A stretch of DNA of 64,000 bases from Phycicoccus sp. Soil802 (lineage in GTDB: Bacteria > Actinomycetota > Actinomycetes > Actinomycetales > Dermatophilaceae), in the NCBI RefSeq assembly GCF_001429605.1, contig NZ_LMSS01000008.1:1-64000 (forward strand), written 5' to 3'. Below the pieces are notes generated by a model. It ran no database searches and was not told where the DNA came from. It was given only the letters and a program-made list of their open reading frames with translations. A program made the position numbers and the translations under genes. Below, in pieces: positions 40,493-50,033 of this stretch. Position 1 is the stretch's first letter. Each line of letters begins with the position of its first letter.

Positions 40493-41602
40493 CTACTTCA
40501 GCTGGTCCTCGGTGTAGTACTTGGCGTCGAGCAGGATCTGCTTCACGTTCTCCTTGTCGGCGGCCACCGGCTCGAGCAGCTGGGTCGGGACCTTCTTGAT
40601 GCCGTTGTCGTAGGACTCGGTGTCGTTGACGGTCACGGTCTTCTTGTCGGCGATCTCCTGGATCATCTTCACGGTGGCCTGGGCGAGGTCACGGGTGTTC
40701 TTGAAGACGGTGGAGTACTGCTCACCAGCGAGAATCGACTTCACCGACTCGAGCTCGGCGTCCTGCCCGGTCACGACCGGGAGCTTCTTGCCGCCGGTGC
40801 CGTAGCCGCTGCCCTTCAGGGCCGCGATGATGCCACGGGAGAGTCCGTCGTAGGGCGACAGCACGCCGTTGACGTCGGCCTTCGAGTAGGCCTTGGTCAG
40901 GACGTTCTCCATGCGCTTCTTCGCCACGGCCGCATCCCACCGGAGGGTGGCGACGGTCTTGAAGTTCGTCTCACCGGACGCGATCTTGATGTCCCCGGCA
41001 TCGATCTTGGGCTGGAGGACCTGCATCGCGCCGTTGAAGAAGAAGGTCGCGTTGTTGTCGTCGGGAGACCCGGCGAAGAGCTCGACGTTCCACGGCTTGG
41101 GAGCACCGCTGGCCTCAAGGCCCTTCAGCAGGGACTCGGCCTGGAGCTTGCCGACCTTGAGGTTGTCGAAGGTCGTGTAGTAGTCGACCGCGTCGGTGTC
41201 GCGGAGCAGCCGGTCGTAGGCGATGACCGGGATGCCCGCGTCCTTCGCCTCCTTGAGGGCACCCTTGAGGGCCGTCCCGTCGATCGAGGCGACGACGAGG
41301 ACCTGGTTGCCCTTGGTCACCATGTCGTTGACCTGGGTGACCTGGGTCGGGATGTCGTCGTTGGCGTACTGGAGGTTGACCTTGTAGCCGGCGGCCTCGA
41401 GCTGCTGCTTGATGTAGTCGCCGTCCTTGATCCACCGCTCCGACGTCTTGGTCGGCATGGCGACTCCGATCGTGCCCTTGCCGGAGGCGCCGCCGCCGGT
41501 TCCCGCGTTGGCCTCGGTCTGCCGGCCGCAGCCGCTCAGGCCGACAGCCAGGGCACCGACGGCGAGAGCCGCAATCATCCTGCGCACCACTGTGTGCTCC
41601 AT
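40493..41602 (-). CDS. chvE: Sugar-binding lipoprotein (ChvE type)
   Basis: A 369-aa type-I periplasmic-binding-like lipoprotein. A signal segment ends in the lipobox LSGCG near residue 24, then Gly-rich linker and the mature fold beginning GTIGVAMPTKTSERWIKDG (quoted in part). VLVVASIDGTALKGAL, GIPVIAYDRLL and ELFAGSPDDNNA match the multiple-monosaccharide/ChvE group that binds arabinose, galactose or xylose. The ATG at 41602 gives a normal signal; an upstream open extension passes through a short repeat and is rejected. It follows araA after 95 nt. Confidence 0.9.
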   Translation of the reverse strand: MEHTVVRRMIAALAVGALAVGLSGCGRQTEANAGTGGGASGKGTIGVAMPTKTSERWIKDGDYIKQQLEAAGYKVNLQYANDDIPTQVTQVNDMVTKGNQVLVVASIDGTALKGALKEAKDAGIPVIAYDRLLRDTDAVDYYTTFDNLKVGKLQAESLLKGLEASGAPKPWNVELFAGSPDDNNATFFFNGAMQVLQPKIDAGDIKIASGETNFKTVATLRWDAAVAKKRMENVLTKAYSKADVNGVLSPYDGLSRGIIAALKGSGYGTGGKKLPVVTGQDAELESVKSILAGEQYSTVFKNTRDLAQATVKMIQEIADKKTVTVNDTESYDNGIKKVPTQLLEPVAADKENVKQILLDAKYYTEDQLK

Positions 41603-41650
41603 TCTGTGCAAGTCAACCTGCGCTGTTGCCGGCTGATCGGGTGTTCTGCG

Positions 41651-41680
41651 TGTGCTGCTGTGTGCTGCTGTGTGTTGCTG
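41651..41680 (+). repeat. Three tandem 10-bp repeats upstream of chvE
   Basis: TGTGCTGCTG occurs at 41651-41660 and 41661-41670, followed by TGTGTTGCTG at 41671-41680. It lies in the araA-chvE gap, in the leader of the chvE message. No function is evident. Confidence 0.75.
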
Positions 41681-41697
41681 GGTGCCACCACCGAGGC

Positions 41698-43206
41698 TCA
41701 GGAAAGACCCTGGGCCAGACGGTGGTAGGCGTTGTTCCACCGCAGCTCCTGGGCGAACCCACGAGTGGTGGTGGACTCGTCGATGAAGGCGAGCTCCACG
41801 CCCGCCATCTCGGCGAAGTCATCGAGGTGCTCACGCCGTAGGGCGGTCGAGAGCACGGTGTGGTGCGGTCCACCGGCGGTGAGCCACGACGTCGTCGAGG
41901 TCCGCAGGTCGGGGCGTGGGCTCCAGACCGCCCTGGCCACGGGCAGGTTCGGCAGCTCGGCCAGCGGGTCGACGACGTCGATCGCGTTGCCCACGAGGCG
42001 GAACCGGTCACCCATGTCCGCCATGCCGACGGTGACGCCCTCGCCCGGCGCGGCGTCGAAGACGAGCCTGACCGGGTCCTCGCGGCCGCCGATGCCGAGC
42101 GGGTGGATCTCGACCCGCGGCCGGGCGCCGGCAATGGTCGGGCAGACCTCGAGCATGTGGGCCCCGAGGATGAGCTCGGCGCCGGGAGCGAGGTGGTAGG
42201 TGTAGTCCTCCATGAACGAGGTGCCGCCCGGCAGGCCGACCGCCATGGCCTTGAGGGTGTGCACGAGCACCGAGGTCTTCCAGTCACCCTCGCCACCGAA
42301 GCCGTAGCCGTCGGCCATGAGCCGCTGCACGGCCAGCCCCGGCAGCTGCCGCAGCCCACCGAGGTCCTCGAAGTTGGTCGTGAAGGCGCCGTAGCCGCCC
42401 TCGACGAGGAACTGGCGCATCCCGAGCTCGATCCGCGCGGCATACCGCAGCGCGTCGTGCTGCTCCCCCGCGGTGCGCAGCTGCGGCACCACGTCGTACT
42501 CCTCCGCATACACCTTGACCAAGGCGGTGACGTCCTCGTCGGCGACCGCGTCCACGACGGCGACGAGCTCGTTGACCCCATGGGTGTTGACGGACACGCC
42601 GAGGCGGCGCTCGGCCTCCACCTTGTCGCCGTCGGTCACCGCGACGTTCCTCATGTTGTCGCCGAACCTGACCAGCCTGAGGCTACGCACGGCGGCGAGG
42701 CCCGTGGCCGCCCGCGCCCAGGCCGCCACGCCCTCGACGACTGCCGGGTCGCTGACGTGTCCGGCCACGGTCTTGCGGGTGACCCCGAGGCGGGACTGCA
42801 CGTACCCGAACTCACGGTCGCCGTGCGCGGCCTGGTTGAGGTTCATGAAGTCCATGTCGATGGTGGCCCATGGCAGGTCGCGGTTGACCTGGGTGTGCAG
42901 GTGGAGCAGCGGCTTCTGCAGCCGCTCCAAGCCGGAGATCCACATCTTCGCCGGGGAGAACGTGTGCATCCAGGCGATGACGCCGATGCACTCGTCGGCG
43001 CTGTTGGCCTCGAGCATGATCCGACGGATCGCGTCGGCGTCGGTGAGCACGGGCTTCGCGACCACCTCGGCGAGAACCGAGGGGGCGGCGGCGAGGGTGT
43101 CCGAGATGACTCGCGACTGGCCGGCGACCTGCTCCAGGACGTCGTCTCCGTAGAGTCCCTGGCTGCCGGTGAGGAACCAGATCTGGGGGGCTGGGGCGGT
43201 GCTCAT
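41698..43206 (-). CDS. araA: L-arabinose isomerase
   Basis: A 502-aa enzyme of normal length that converts L-arabinose to L-ribulose. Opening [16 protein letters not shown] and [11 protein letters not shown] are conserved. The metal-site residues can be seen in [40 protein letters not shown] and GGPHHTVLS. The ATG at 43206 overlaps the araD stop (ATGA). Third gene after araB and araD. Confidence 0.96.
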   Translation of the reverse strand: MSTAPAPQIWFLTGSQGLYGDDVLEQVAGQSRVISDTLAAAPSVLAEVVAKPVLTDADAIRRIMLEANSADECIGVIAWMHTFSPAKMWISGLERLQKPLLHLHTQVNRDLPWATIDMDFMNLNQAAHGDREFGYVQSRLGVTRKTVAGHVSDPAVVEGVAAWARAATGLAAVRSLRLVRFGDNMRNVAVTDGDKVEAERRLGVSVNTHGVNELVAVVDAVADEDVTALVKVYAEEYDVVPQLRTAGEQHDALRYAARIELGMRQFLVEGGYGAFTTNFEDLGGLRQLPGLAVQRLMADGYGFGGEGDWKTSVLVHTLKAMAVGLPGGTSFMEDYTYHLAPGAELILGAHMLEVCPTIAGARPRVEIHPLGIGGREDPVRLVFDAAPGEGVTVGMADMGDRFRLVGNAIDVVDPLAELPNLPVARAVWSPRPDLRTSTTSWLTAGGPHHTVLSTALRREHLDDFAEMAGVELAFIDESTTTRGFAQELRWNNAYHRLAQGLS

Positions 43207-43898
43207 CGACTTCCGTCCTGTTGTCCGTACACGTTCTGGTACCTGTCGTAGAGGCTGTCGATGTCCGTGTCGTCGAGGCGCCACGTCTGTCCGAGCTGTT
43301 GGGCGACGTGGACGGTGCGCGCCACGTCCTCGAGCATCACGGCCGCCTTGACGGCGTCGCGGGCCGAGCGCCCGATGGTGAAGGGTCCGTGCCCGCCCAT
43401 CAGCACCGCCCGCGAGCGGCTGCCCCGCAGCGTCTCGACGATGCCGCGTCCGATCGAGTCGTCGCCGATCAGGGCGAACGGCCCCACGGGGATGTCCCCA
43501 CCGAACTCGTCGGCCATCATCGTCAGCACGCAAGGGATGGGCTCACGACGTGCGCACCACGCGGTCGCGTAGGTCGAGTGGGTGTGCACGACACCACCGA
43601 CCTCGGGCATGTGGCGGTAGACATACGCGTGGGCAGCCGTGTCGGACGAAGGCTGGTGGACTCCCTCGACCAGGTGGCCGTCGAGGTCGCAGACGACCAT
43701 GTCCTCCGCCGTCAGCTCGTCGTAGGAGACCCCGGACGGCTTGATGACGAACAGGTCCGTCCCAGGGACCCGGCCGGAGACGTTGCCTGCGGTCCAGATC
43801 ACCAGCTCGTTGCGGATCAGCTCGGCGTGCAGGGAGGCGACGTCTTCCCTCACCACCTCGACCGCCCTTCGCACGGCGGCGCTCGTCGTGGCGCTCAT
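43203..43898 (-). CDS. araD: L-ribulose-5-phosphate 4-epimerase
   Basis: A 231-aa class II aldolase-fold enzyme that makes D-xylulose 5-phosphate. [21 protein letters not shown] (quoted in part), the zinc His pair in [13 protein letters not shown] and the third His in [11 protein letters not shown] are present. It overlaps araB and araA by 4 nt. Confidence 0.94.
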   Translation of the reverse strand: MSATTSAAVRRAVEVVREDVASLHAELIRNELVIWTAGNVSGRVPGTDLFVIKPSGVSYDELTAEDMVVCDLDGHLVEGVHQPSSDTAAHAYVYRHMPEVGGVVHTHSTYATAWCARREPIPCVLTMMADEFGGDIPVGPFALIGDDSIGRGIVETLRGSRSRAVLMGGHGPFTIGRSARDAVKAAVMLEDVARTVHVAQQLGQTWRLDDTDIDSLYDRYQNVYGQQDGSR

Positions 43899-45565
43899 GC
43901 GTGTGCCCTCCGACGGATCGCCTTGAGCGTCCGCATGACCGGGTTCGCTCCTCGGCCGAAGTAGTCGTGCAGCGTCCGGTACTCGGCGAACAGCTCGTCG
44001 TACGCGGCGACGTTGGCCGGCACCGGTCGGTAGGCAGCCACCCGGCGCCCACCCATGGCCCCCGCCGCCTTGCGGATGTCGGGGTAGGCGCCGGCCGCGA
44101 CGGCCGCGTGGATCGCCGACCCCAGGGCCGGTCCCTGGTCCGAGGTCACGACGGACAGCGGCAGGTCGAGCACGTCGGCATAGATCTGCATCAGCAGCGG
44201 GTTGCGCAGGAGCCCACCGGCGATGATGAACTCGGTGACGGGGACCCCGGCCTCGGCGAAGGTCTCCACGATGACCCGGGTGCCGAAGGCGGTGGCCTCG
44301 AGGAGGGCGCGGTACGTGTCCTCCGGACGGGTGGCGAGGGTCTGCCCGACCATCAGACCGGACAGCTCGTGGTCGACGAGCACGGAACGGTTGCCGCTGT
44401 GCCAGTCGAGCGCGACGAGCCCGTGGCCGCCGATGGGTTGCTCAGCCGCCAGCCCGGTGAGGTACTCGTGGACACTGAGCCCGCGCTCGTCGGCCCGCAC
44501 GGCGTACTCCTGCGGCACGGAGCCGTCCACGAACCAGCCGAAGATGTCCCCGACCCCGGACTGGCCGGCCTCGTAGCCCCACAGCCCCGGGACGATGCCG
44601 CCGTCGACGACCCCGCACATCCCCGGCACCTCGCGCAGGACGGCACCGTTCATGACGTGACAGGTCGAGGTCCCCATGATGGCGACCATCTGGCCGGGCT
44701 CGACGGCTTGGGCCGCAGCTGCGGAGACATGGGCATCGACGTTGCCGACCGCGACGGCGATGCCCTCGGGCAGACCGGTCCACTCCGAGGCCTCCGCCGT
44801 CAGCCGTCCGGCGGCCTCGCCCAGCTGACCGATGCGGTGCGCCAGCTTGTCCTCCACGAAGTCCGCGAAACCGGGGTTGAGCTCGGCCAGGAAGTCGCGC
44901 GACGGGTACTCGCCTTCCTGGAAGATCCCCTTGTAGCCCGCGGTGCACGCGTTTCGGACGTACTCGCCACACAGCCGCCACACGATCCAGTCGGCGAGCT
45001 CCACCCAGCGGGCCGTCGCGGCATACACCTCGGGGGCCTCCTCCAGCAGCTGGAGTGCCTTGGCGAACTCCCACTCCGAGGAGATGAACCCGCCGTACCG
45101 ACCCAGCCAGGGCTCGTCGCGCTCGGCCGCCAGGGCGTTGATCCGGTCGGCCTGGCCCTGTGCGGCGTGGTGGCGCCAGAGCTTGACGTACGCGTGCGGG
45201 TCCGACGCGAAGTCGGCCGTCTCGCACAGCGGCGTCCCGTCCTCGAGGGTCGGGAGCACCGTGCACGCCGTGAAGTCGGTGGCGATGCCGATCACGTCGG
45301 CGGCGTCGACACCTGAGCGGCGGACCGCCTCGGGCACGGCGGTGCGCAGCACGTGCACGTAGTCGGTCGGGACCTGCAGCGCCCACTCCGGCGGCAGCTT
45401 CTCGCCGGTGCCCGGCAGGGCCGTGTCGACGACGCCGTGGGGGTAGTCGCAGGTGGCGGTGCCCAGCTCGGCCCCGTCACTCACCCGGACGACGAGAGCC
45501 CGTCCCGAGAGGGTGCCGAAGTCGACGCCCACGACGTACGACTCGGTGCGGGTGTCGTTCGGCAT
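43895..45565 (-). CDS. araB: Ribulokinase
   Basis: A 556-aa FGGY-family kinase that phosphorylates L-ribulose. VVGVDFGTLSGRALVV is the N-terminal phosphate motif, TDFTACTVLP and the nucleotide motif AGGLLRNPLLMQIYADVL (quoted in part) follow, and GNVDAHVSAAAA and MGTSTCHVM are family marks. First gene of the ara operon. The ATG at 45565 has GAGGAG upstream. Confidence 0.95.
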   Translation of the reverse strand: MPNDTRTESYVVGVDFGTLSGRALVVRVSDGAELGTATCDYPHGVVDTALPGTGEKLPPEWALQVPTDYVHVLRTAVPEAVRRSGVDAADVIGIATDFTACTVLPTLEDGTPLCETADFASDPHAYVKLWRHHAAQGQADRINALAAERDEPWLGRYGGFISSEWEFAKALQLLEEAPEVYAATARWVELADWIVWRLCGEYVRNACTAGYKGIFQEGEYPSRDFLAELNPGFADFVEDKLAHRIGQLGEAAGRLTAEASEWTGLPEGIAVAVGNVDAHVSAAAAQAVEPGQMVAIMGTSTCHVMNGAVLREVPGMCGVVDGGIVPGLWGYEAGQSGVGDIFGWFVDGSVPQEYAVRADERGLSVHEYLTGLAAEQPIGGHGLVALDWHSGNRSVLVDHELSGLMVGQTLATRPEDTYRALLEATAFGTRVIVETFAEAGVPVTEFIIAGGLLRNPLLMQIYADVLDLPLSVVTSDQGPALGSAIHAAVAAGAYPDIRKAAGAMGGRRVAAYRPVPANVAAYDELFAEYRTLHDYFGRGANPVMRTLKAIRRRAHA

Positions 45566-45611
45566 TGAACTGCTCCTCGGTGAGCTCGGGTCCGGCTTCG
45601 TGGCGCGGCGT

Positions 45612-45657
45612 GTTAGCGCTAACCGGAAGTGTTAACGCTAACATCCAGCCTCGTCAA
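45612..45657 (-). promoter_or_regulatory. ara operon promoter with two LacI-type operators
   Basis: On the minus strand TTGACG (45652-45657) and TAACAC (45629-45634) are separated by 17 bp. GTTAACGCTAAC (45631-45642) covers the -10 region. GTTAGCGCTAAC (45612-45623), a perfect 12-bp palindrome, lies just past the start point, with centres 19 bp apart. Half-sites like these suit the LacI-family repressor encoded next door, which would block transcription without inducer. Confidence 0.75.
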
Positions 45658-45695
45658 GAGCCTTCGGAAACTTTCTGCGAGGTGAGCTCGACGAC

Positions 45696-46709
45696 TCAGG
45701 CGTGCGGCCGCGCCGTGGATGCCCGGACCACCAGCTTGGGCGGGACCACCTGGGATCCGGAGGTGATCTCTCCCCGGATGCCCTCGGTCAGCAGCTCCAT
45801 CGCGCCGCGACCGAGGGCCACGAAGTTCTGGCGGACCGTCGTCAGGGGCGGGGTGAAGTACTCCGACTCCGGGATGTCGTCGAACCCGACGACACTCACG
45901 TCCTGCGGCACCCGCAGACCGGCCTCGGCCAGTGCGCGCAGCAGCCCGATCGACATCTGGTCGTTCGCGACGAACACCGCGGTGGCCGTCCCGGCTGCCG
46001 CGAGCTCGCGGCCCAGTGCAAAGCCACTCGACGCGCTCCAGTCCCCCACCAGCACCTCCGGCACCTCGAGGCCGGCCCTGCTGAGGCTGCGGCGCCAACC
46101 GGCCTCACGGGCCTGGGCCTGGTACCAGTCGCGCGGTCCGCTGATGTGGGCGATCCGGGTGTGGCCGAGGTCGACCAGATGCTGGGTGGCGAGCATCGCA
46201 CCGGCCTCGTGGTCCACCCCCACGGCGAAGCTGGCCCGGCCGGGTGCCGCGTCGAGGACCAGGACCGGGATGGGCAGCGTGGACCCGATGCCCAGGTCGA
46301 GTCCGGTGTCGTCGGGCGCGATCAGCACGATCGCCTCCACCGCTTCGGACACCAGGTGGTCGATGGCCGCGGAGGTGGCCTCGGGGGTGACGTCGGGCAA
46401 TGAGGCGAGGACCATGCTGTAGCCCCTGGCACGGGCAGCCAGCTCCAGTCCGACCACGGTGCTGGAGGGCCCGAAGTAGCCCAACCCCGCGGCAACCACG
46501 CCGATGACGCCGGACTTCTGCGTGACCAGTGCGCGGGCGGCGTTGTTGCGCCGGTACCCCAGCTCGCGCACCGCCTCGAGCACCCGGTCGCGGGTGGCGG
46601 GAGCCACCTTCGTCGACCCGTTGATGACCCTCGAGACAGTCTGGTGGGACACCCCTGCGACGCGCGCGACGTCCTCGAGCCGTGGCGCCGATCGTGCCGT
46701 CGCGCTCAT
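45696..46709 (-). CDS. LacI-family repressor of the ara operon
   Basis: A 337-aa regulator. The helix-turn-helix at residues 11-35 (LEDVARVAGVSHQTVSRVIN, then GSTKVAP) and the hinge YRRNNAARALVT are classic. The ligand domain resembles sugar-binding proteins (GVIGVVAAG, DLGHTRIAHISGPR, SVVGFDDIPES). The ATG at 46709 follows GAGGAGG. It lies 130 nt upstream of araB in the same direction, next to two palindromic operators. The inducer is likely arabinose or a derivative (inference). Confidence 0.88.
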   Translation of the reverse strand: MSATARSAPRLEDVARVAGVSHQTVSRVINGSTKVAPATRDRVLEAVRELGYRRNNAARALVTQKSGVIGVVAAGLGYFGPSSTVVGLELAARARGYSMVLASLPDVTPEATSAAIDHLVSEAVEAIVLIAPDDTGLDLGIGSTLPIPVLVLDAAPGRASFAVGVDHEAGAMLATQHLVDLGHTRIAHISGPRDWYQAQAREAGWRRSLSRAGLEVPEVLVGDWSASSGFALGRELAAAGTATAVFVANDQMSIGLLRALAEAGLRVPQDVSVVGFDDIPESEYFTPPLTTVRQNFVALGRGAMELLTEGIRGEITSGSQVVPPKLVVRASTARPHA

Positions 46710-46808
46710 CGCGCCTCCTCCCTCGTGGACTGCCAGGCCCCTTGCGACACGACTATCGCAGGTCGCGCGGGACGCGCGCCGTGAGGGCACGCGGAGGATC
46801 GCGGGGGG

Positions 46809-48515
46809 TCACGCCCCGAGGGCAGCGGCGGCGCGGGCCCGGAGCTGGGCGTGCAGGTGGCGATGGCTCGCTCGGTCGACCGGCACCTCGAGGACGGTGA
46901 GCCCTGAGGGCTGCTCCGCCAGCGCGGCGACGAGCTCGTCACGCGTCGCGACCTGCCGGTGCCGGACGTGGTGGGCGGCGCACAGGGCGGCCAGGTCGGT
47001 GCCGGTCGGCGTGCCGAAGAGCCGCTCGAACTCGGCTGCCCGGGCCGGCTCGCCCGGCTCGAGGAGGGTGAAGATGCCGCCGCCGTCGTCGTTGGTGACG
47101 ACCACCGTGAGATCCGGCCGGCGCTCCAGCGGACCGACGAGCAGGCCGTTCGAGTCGTGCAGGAAGGTCAGGTCGCCCATCAGGGCATAGGTCGGCGAGG
47201 CATCGGCCAGGGCCAGGCCGCTCGCGGTGGAGACGCAGCCGTCGATGCCCGCGAGTCCCCGGCTCGCGACCACCCGCAGCGGAGTGGACCGCGGCGCCGC
47301 GAGGTCGACGTCGCGGGCCGAGTTCGAGGAGCCGAGGAACAGCCTCGCGCCCGTGGGGAGTCCGGAGACGACGGCCGCTGCCACGGCTGCCCCGCTCGGC
47401 CACGGGGGTGGCTCCTCTGCCATGGCGACGGCCACCCGGTCACCGGCTGCCCGCCAGGCGTCGGCCCAGACCTCGTCGCCGGCCACGGCACCTTCGCCGT
47501 CGACCGGCGCATCGAGGACCGAGGTCGGGTGCACCGCCTGCACATCGGGGCGCGAGACGATCCACTCGTGCGCGCCCACGGCCTCCACCCGGACGCCCGG
47601 TCGGCGCAGCAAGGCAGCCACCGGGCGCGACAGCGTGAGGCGGCCGACAGCGATCACGCGGTCGGGGGCGTGCTCGTCCAGCCAGGGCGGGTCGGAGAGC
47701 ACCAACGGGCCGTGCGGCACGGCGTCGCTGCGTGGGTGCGTGCCGAAGGGCTCGGCCAGCACCGGCCAGCCGCGGGCCGTGGCCCAGCGAACCGCACGGT
47801 CGAACTGGTCGGGCTCGGGCAGGTCTCCAACCACCACGAGGGTGCGGGCCGGGCGCAGCGACACGTCGTATGCCGCGGGCGAACCCGTCGCGGGCGCCGC
47901 AACAGCCGTGGGCGGCGCGGCCGAGGTGTCCAGCGACTCGGGCCAGGGCTCGTCGTCTTCGGTCGGGACCAGCGGTTCGCGCAGCTGCACGTTGACGTGC
48001 ACCGGTCCCGGCTCACCGGTGCCCGCCACCCCGGTGGCATGGCGCACGGCGGCCGCCGCGAGGTCGCGCCAGCGCGCCACCTCACCGGTCGCGCGCTGCG
48101 GCGCGTCCGCATCGACGGACCAGCGGACGGCGCCGGCAAAGATGCCCGGCTGCACGGTCGTCTGGTTGGCGCCGGTCCCCCGCAGCTCCACCGGGCGGTC
48201 GGCCGACAGCACGACGAGCGGCACCACCCCGTGGTGCGCCTCGAGCACCGCCGGGTGGAGGTTCGCGACCGCCGTGCCCGAGGTCGTGACCACCACCGCC
48301 GGCACCCGGGTGAGCTTGGCCAGGCCCAGCGCGAGGAACCCGGCGGACCGTTCGTCGACGCGCACGTGCAGCTCGAGTCGACCAGCCCGCTCCGCCTCCC
48401 GCAGGGCGTACGCCAGCGGGGCCGACCGCGAACCCGGGCAGAGCACCGCGTGGCGGACCCCGCGTCGGACCAGCTCGTCCACGAGGACCCTCGCGAGCGC
48501 GGTGGACGGGTTCAC
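46809..48515 (-). CDS. menD: SEPHCHC synthase (2-succinyl-5-enolpyruvyl-6-hydroxy-3-cyclohexene-1-carboxylate synthase)
   Basis: A 568-aa thiamine-diphosphate enzyme that joins isochorismate and 2-oxoglutarate. HAVLCPGSRSAPLAYAL, RVDERSAGFLALGLAK with the cofactor Glu, TTSGTAVANLHPAV and GDLTFLHDSNGLL are conserved in MenD. Start is GTG at 48515, with CACAAT ending 7 nt upstream, so probably leaderless. It is 99 nt from the lacI-type gene. In this window it is separate from the other men genes. Confidence 0.94.
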   Translation of the reverse strand: MNPSTALARVLVDELVRRGVRHAVLCPGSRSAPLAYALREAERAGRLELHVRVDERSAGFLALGLAKLTRVPAVVVTTSGTAVANLHPAVLEAHHGVVPLVVLSADRPVELRGTGANQTTVQPGIFAGAVRWSVDADAPQRATGEVARWRDLAAAAVRHATGVAGTGEPGPVHVNVQLREPLVPTEDDEPWPESLDTSAAPPTAVAAPATGSPAAYDVSLRPARTLVVVGDLPEPDQFDRAVRWATARGWPVLAEPFGTHPRSDAVPHGPLVLSDPPWLDEHAPDRVIAVGRLTLSRPVAALLRRPGVRVEAVGAHEWIVSRPDVQAVHPTSVLDAPVDGEGAVAGDEVWADAWRAAGDRVAVAMAEEPPPWPSGAAVAAAVVSGLPTGARLFLGSSNSARDVDLAAPRSTPLRVVASRGLAGIDGCVSTASGLALADASPTYALMGDLTFLHDSNGLLVGPLERRPDLTVVVTNDDGGGIFTLLEPGEPARAAEFERLFGTPTGTDLAALCAAHHVRHRQVATRDELVAALAEQPSGLTVLEVPVDRASHRHLHAQLRARAAAALGA

Positions 48516-48522
48516 GGGTCGG

Positions 48523-48528
48523 ATTGTG
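48523..48528 (-). promoter_or_regulatory. Probable -10 element, leaderless menD transcript
   Basis: CACAAT on the minus strand ends 7 nt before the GTG of menD. No ribosome-binding sequence intervenes. Confidence 0.35.
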
Positions 48529-48551
48529 CCACCCCGACCGAGCTCGCCCGC

Positions 48552-50033
48552 TCACGGCCGGACCCTGCGGATCGCGTAGTCGCGGATCACCGCGACCCCG
48601 TGCGTGTCGCCCGCGAAGAACGCCGCGCTGGATGACCGCCAGGCGGCCACCGAGGGATCGCTGGAGTCGTCCACGAGGGCGGCCGTCTGGACGTAGCCGC
48701 CGAGGTCATGGACCGTGCTCGCCCGGTCGTCTCCGTCCTCGTAGGCGTCGCGGGTCACGGTGACCCAGCTGGCCCGGTCGGGGTTCGGCCGGCCGTCGAG
48801 TCGCGGGACCGCGTCGCGGGTGTGCTCCAGGGACAGCACCTCGATCCCAGGAGGGACCGGCATCCGCGCGACCGGCGCCCCCACCGTCACGACATGGGTG
48901 ACGCGGTGCCGCGCGGTGAACCGGGGCGACGACGCAAGCCCGGCGGCGGCGATCCCGCCGAGGCTGTGCCCGACGAGCAGCACCGGCGCGGCGACACCGG
49001 CAGACTCCCGGTGGCCGACTCGTGCCGCCGCCTGCGCCTGGGCCAGTGCCTGCTGGACACCGTCGGCAAGGACCGTGGACTGCTGGGCCATCGATCGCAG
49101 GTCGGTGGTCAGGTCGAACGGGTTGTCGCCGGCCCGGGGATCCCACTCCTGCGTGCCGCTGACCTCGACGATCCAGACGGACCCGGACGGCTGGGCCACC
49201 TCGATGACCCGCACGTGACCGGCGTAGTCCTCACCGTCGCCGACGTTGCCCTGGTCGGCGACGAGGTCCCGCAGGCTGCGCAGCGCGAGCGCACCCGGTC
49301 GAGGCGCCAGCTCGGGCGTCACCTGCGCCCGCCCCCGGTCGTCGAGGAGGCCCCACCGGGCGGCGGAGTCCGCCAAGACCGCGACGGCATCCTCGTAGTC
49401 GAGGTCGTCGAAGGCGTCGTCGAAGGCGTCGAGGTCGTCGTCGTGGAGGTGTGGCGGCGCGGGGCGCAGCAGGGGCGCGGTCAGCGGATCGGCGTGCAGG
49501 CCGAGCACGAGGCCCTCGGCCCCACCCGCGAGGTCGGCGACCTGCGGATGGTCGAAGGCCACCCGATCGACCAGTCCCGGGACGTCCACCCCGAGGGAGT
49601 GGAGGGCCAGGCACCCCACGAGCAGCTCCGGGGCGAGCAACCCGCCCACAGCCATGACCCGGTCCTGCAGGTCCTCGACGGCGCGAGCCACGGCGGCCTC
49701 GCCCGCCCGGTACGCGGCGCCCGCCGCACGCACCGCCCCGGCCAGCTCCAGCAGGGCGGCCAGCTCGGCGGTGAGCCCGACGCCCACGTCCGACAGACCA
49801 GCCATCGCCGCCACACCGGTGGCCCGACTGAGCAGCGCACCCGCCACGACGTCCACGTCGACCGCTGCCGCACCGGCCCGCCACCCGAGCTGCGCGCCCT
49901 CCCGCGCCACGCGGGCCAGGTCGACCGCGGCCCGCTCCAGCGACTCGACCCCCACCGCGGTGCCACCAGGCCCCCCTCGGACCAGCAGCCCCACCGGGTC
50001 CGGCGCCCTGCCGCCGCCCAGCTCCCACCTCAC
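48552..50033 (-). CDS. Lipase-fold alpha/beta hydrolase with helical N-terminal region
   Basis: About 493 aa. The N-terminal 220 residues are Ala-rich helices (ERAAVDLARVAREGAQ, EAAVARAVEDLQDRVMAV), reminiscent of proteins carrying a WXG100/LXG-like module. An acidic linker (DAFDDAFDDLDYED) leads to a hydrolase domain with the nucleophile elbow LVGHSLGGIAAAG near residue 355, Asp in HTRDAVPRLDG and His in STVHDLGGY. The GTG at 50033 overlaps the upstream WXG100-like gene by 4 nt. No signal peptide is seen; substrate unknown. Confidence 0.65.
   Translation of the reverse strand: MRWELGGGRAPDPVGLLVRGGPGGTAVGVESLERAAVDLARVAREGAQLGWRAGAAAVDVDVVAGALLSRATGVAAMAGLSDVGVGLTAELAALLELAGAVRAAGAAYRAGEAAVARAVEDLQDRVMAVGGLLAPELLVGCLALHSLGVDVPGLVDRVAFDHPQVADLAGGAEGLVLGLHADPLTAPLLRPAPPHLHDDDLDAFDDAFDDLDYEDAVAVLADSAARWGLLDDRGRAQVTPELAPRPGALALRSLRDLVADQGNVGDGEDYAGHVRVIEVAQPSGSVWIVEVSGTQEWDPRAGDNPFDLTTDLRSMAQQSTVLADGVQQALAQAQAAARVGHRESAGVAAPVLLVGHSLGGIAAAGLASSPRFTARHRVTHVVTVGAPVARMPVPPGIEVLSLEHTRDAVPRLDGRPNPDRASWVTVTRDAYEDGDDRASTVHDLGGYVQTAALVDDSSDPSVAAWRSSSAAFFAGDTHGVAVIRDYAIRRVRP

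Noticed and set aside
41603-41740. Extended N terminus of the ChvE-type protein
   Set aside because: It would place polar, repeat-encoded residues before the lipoprotein signal, which starts properly at 41602.
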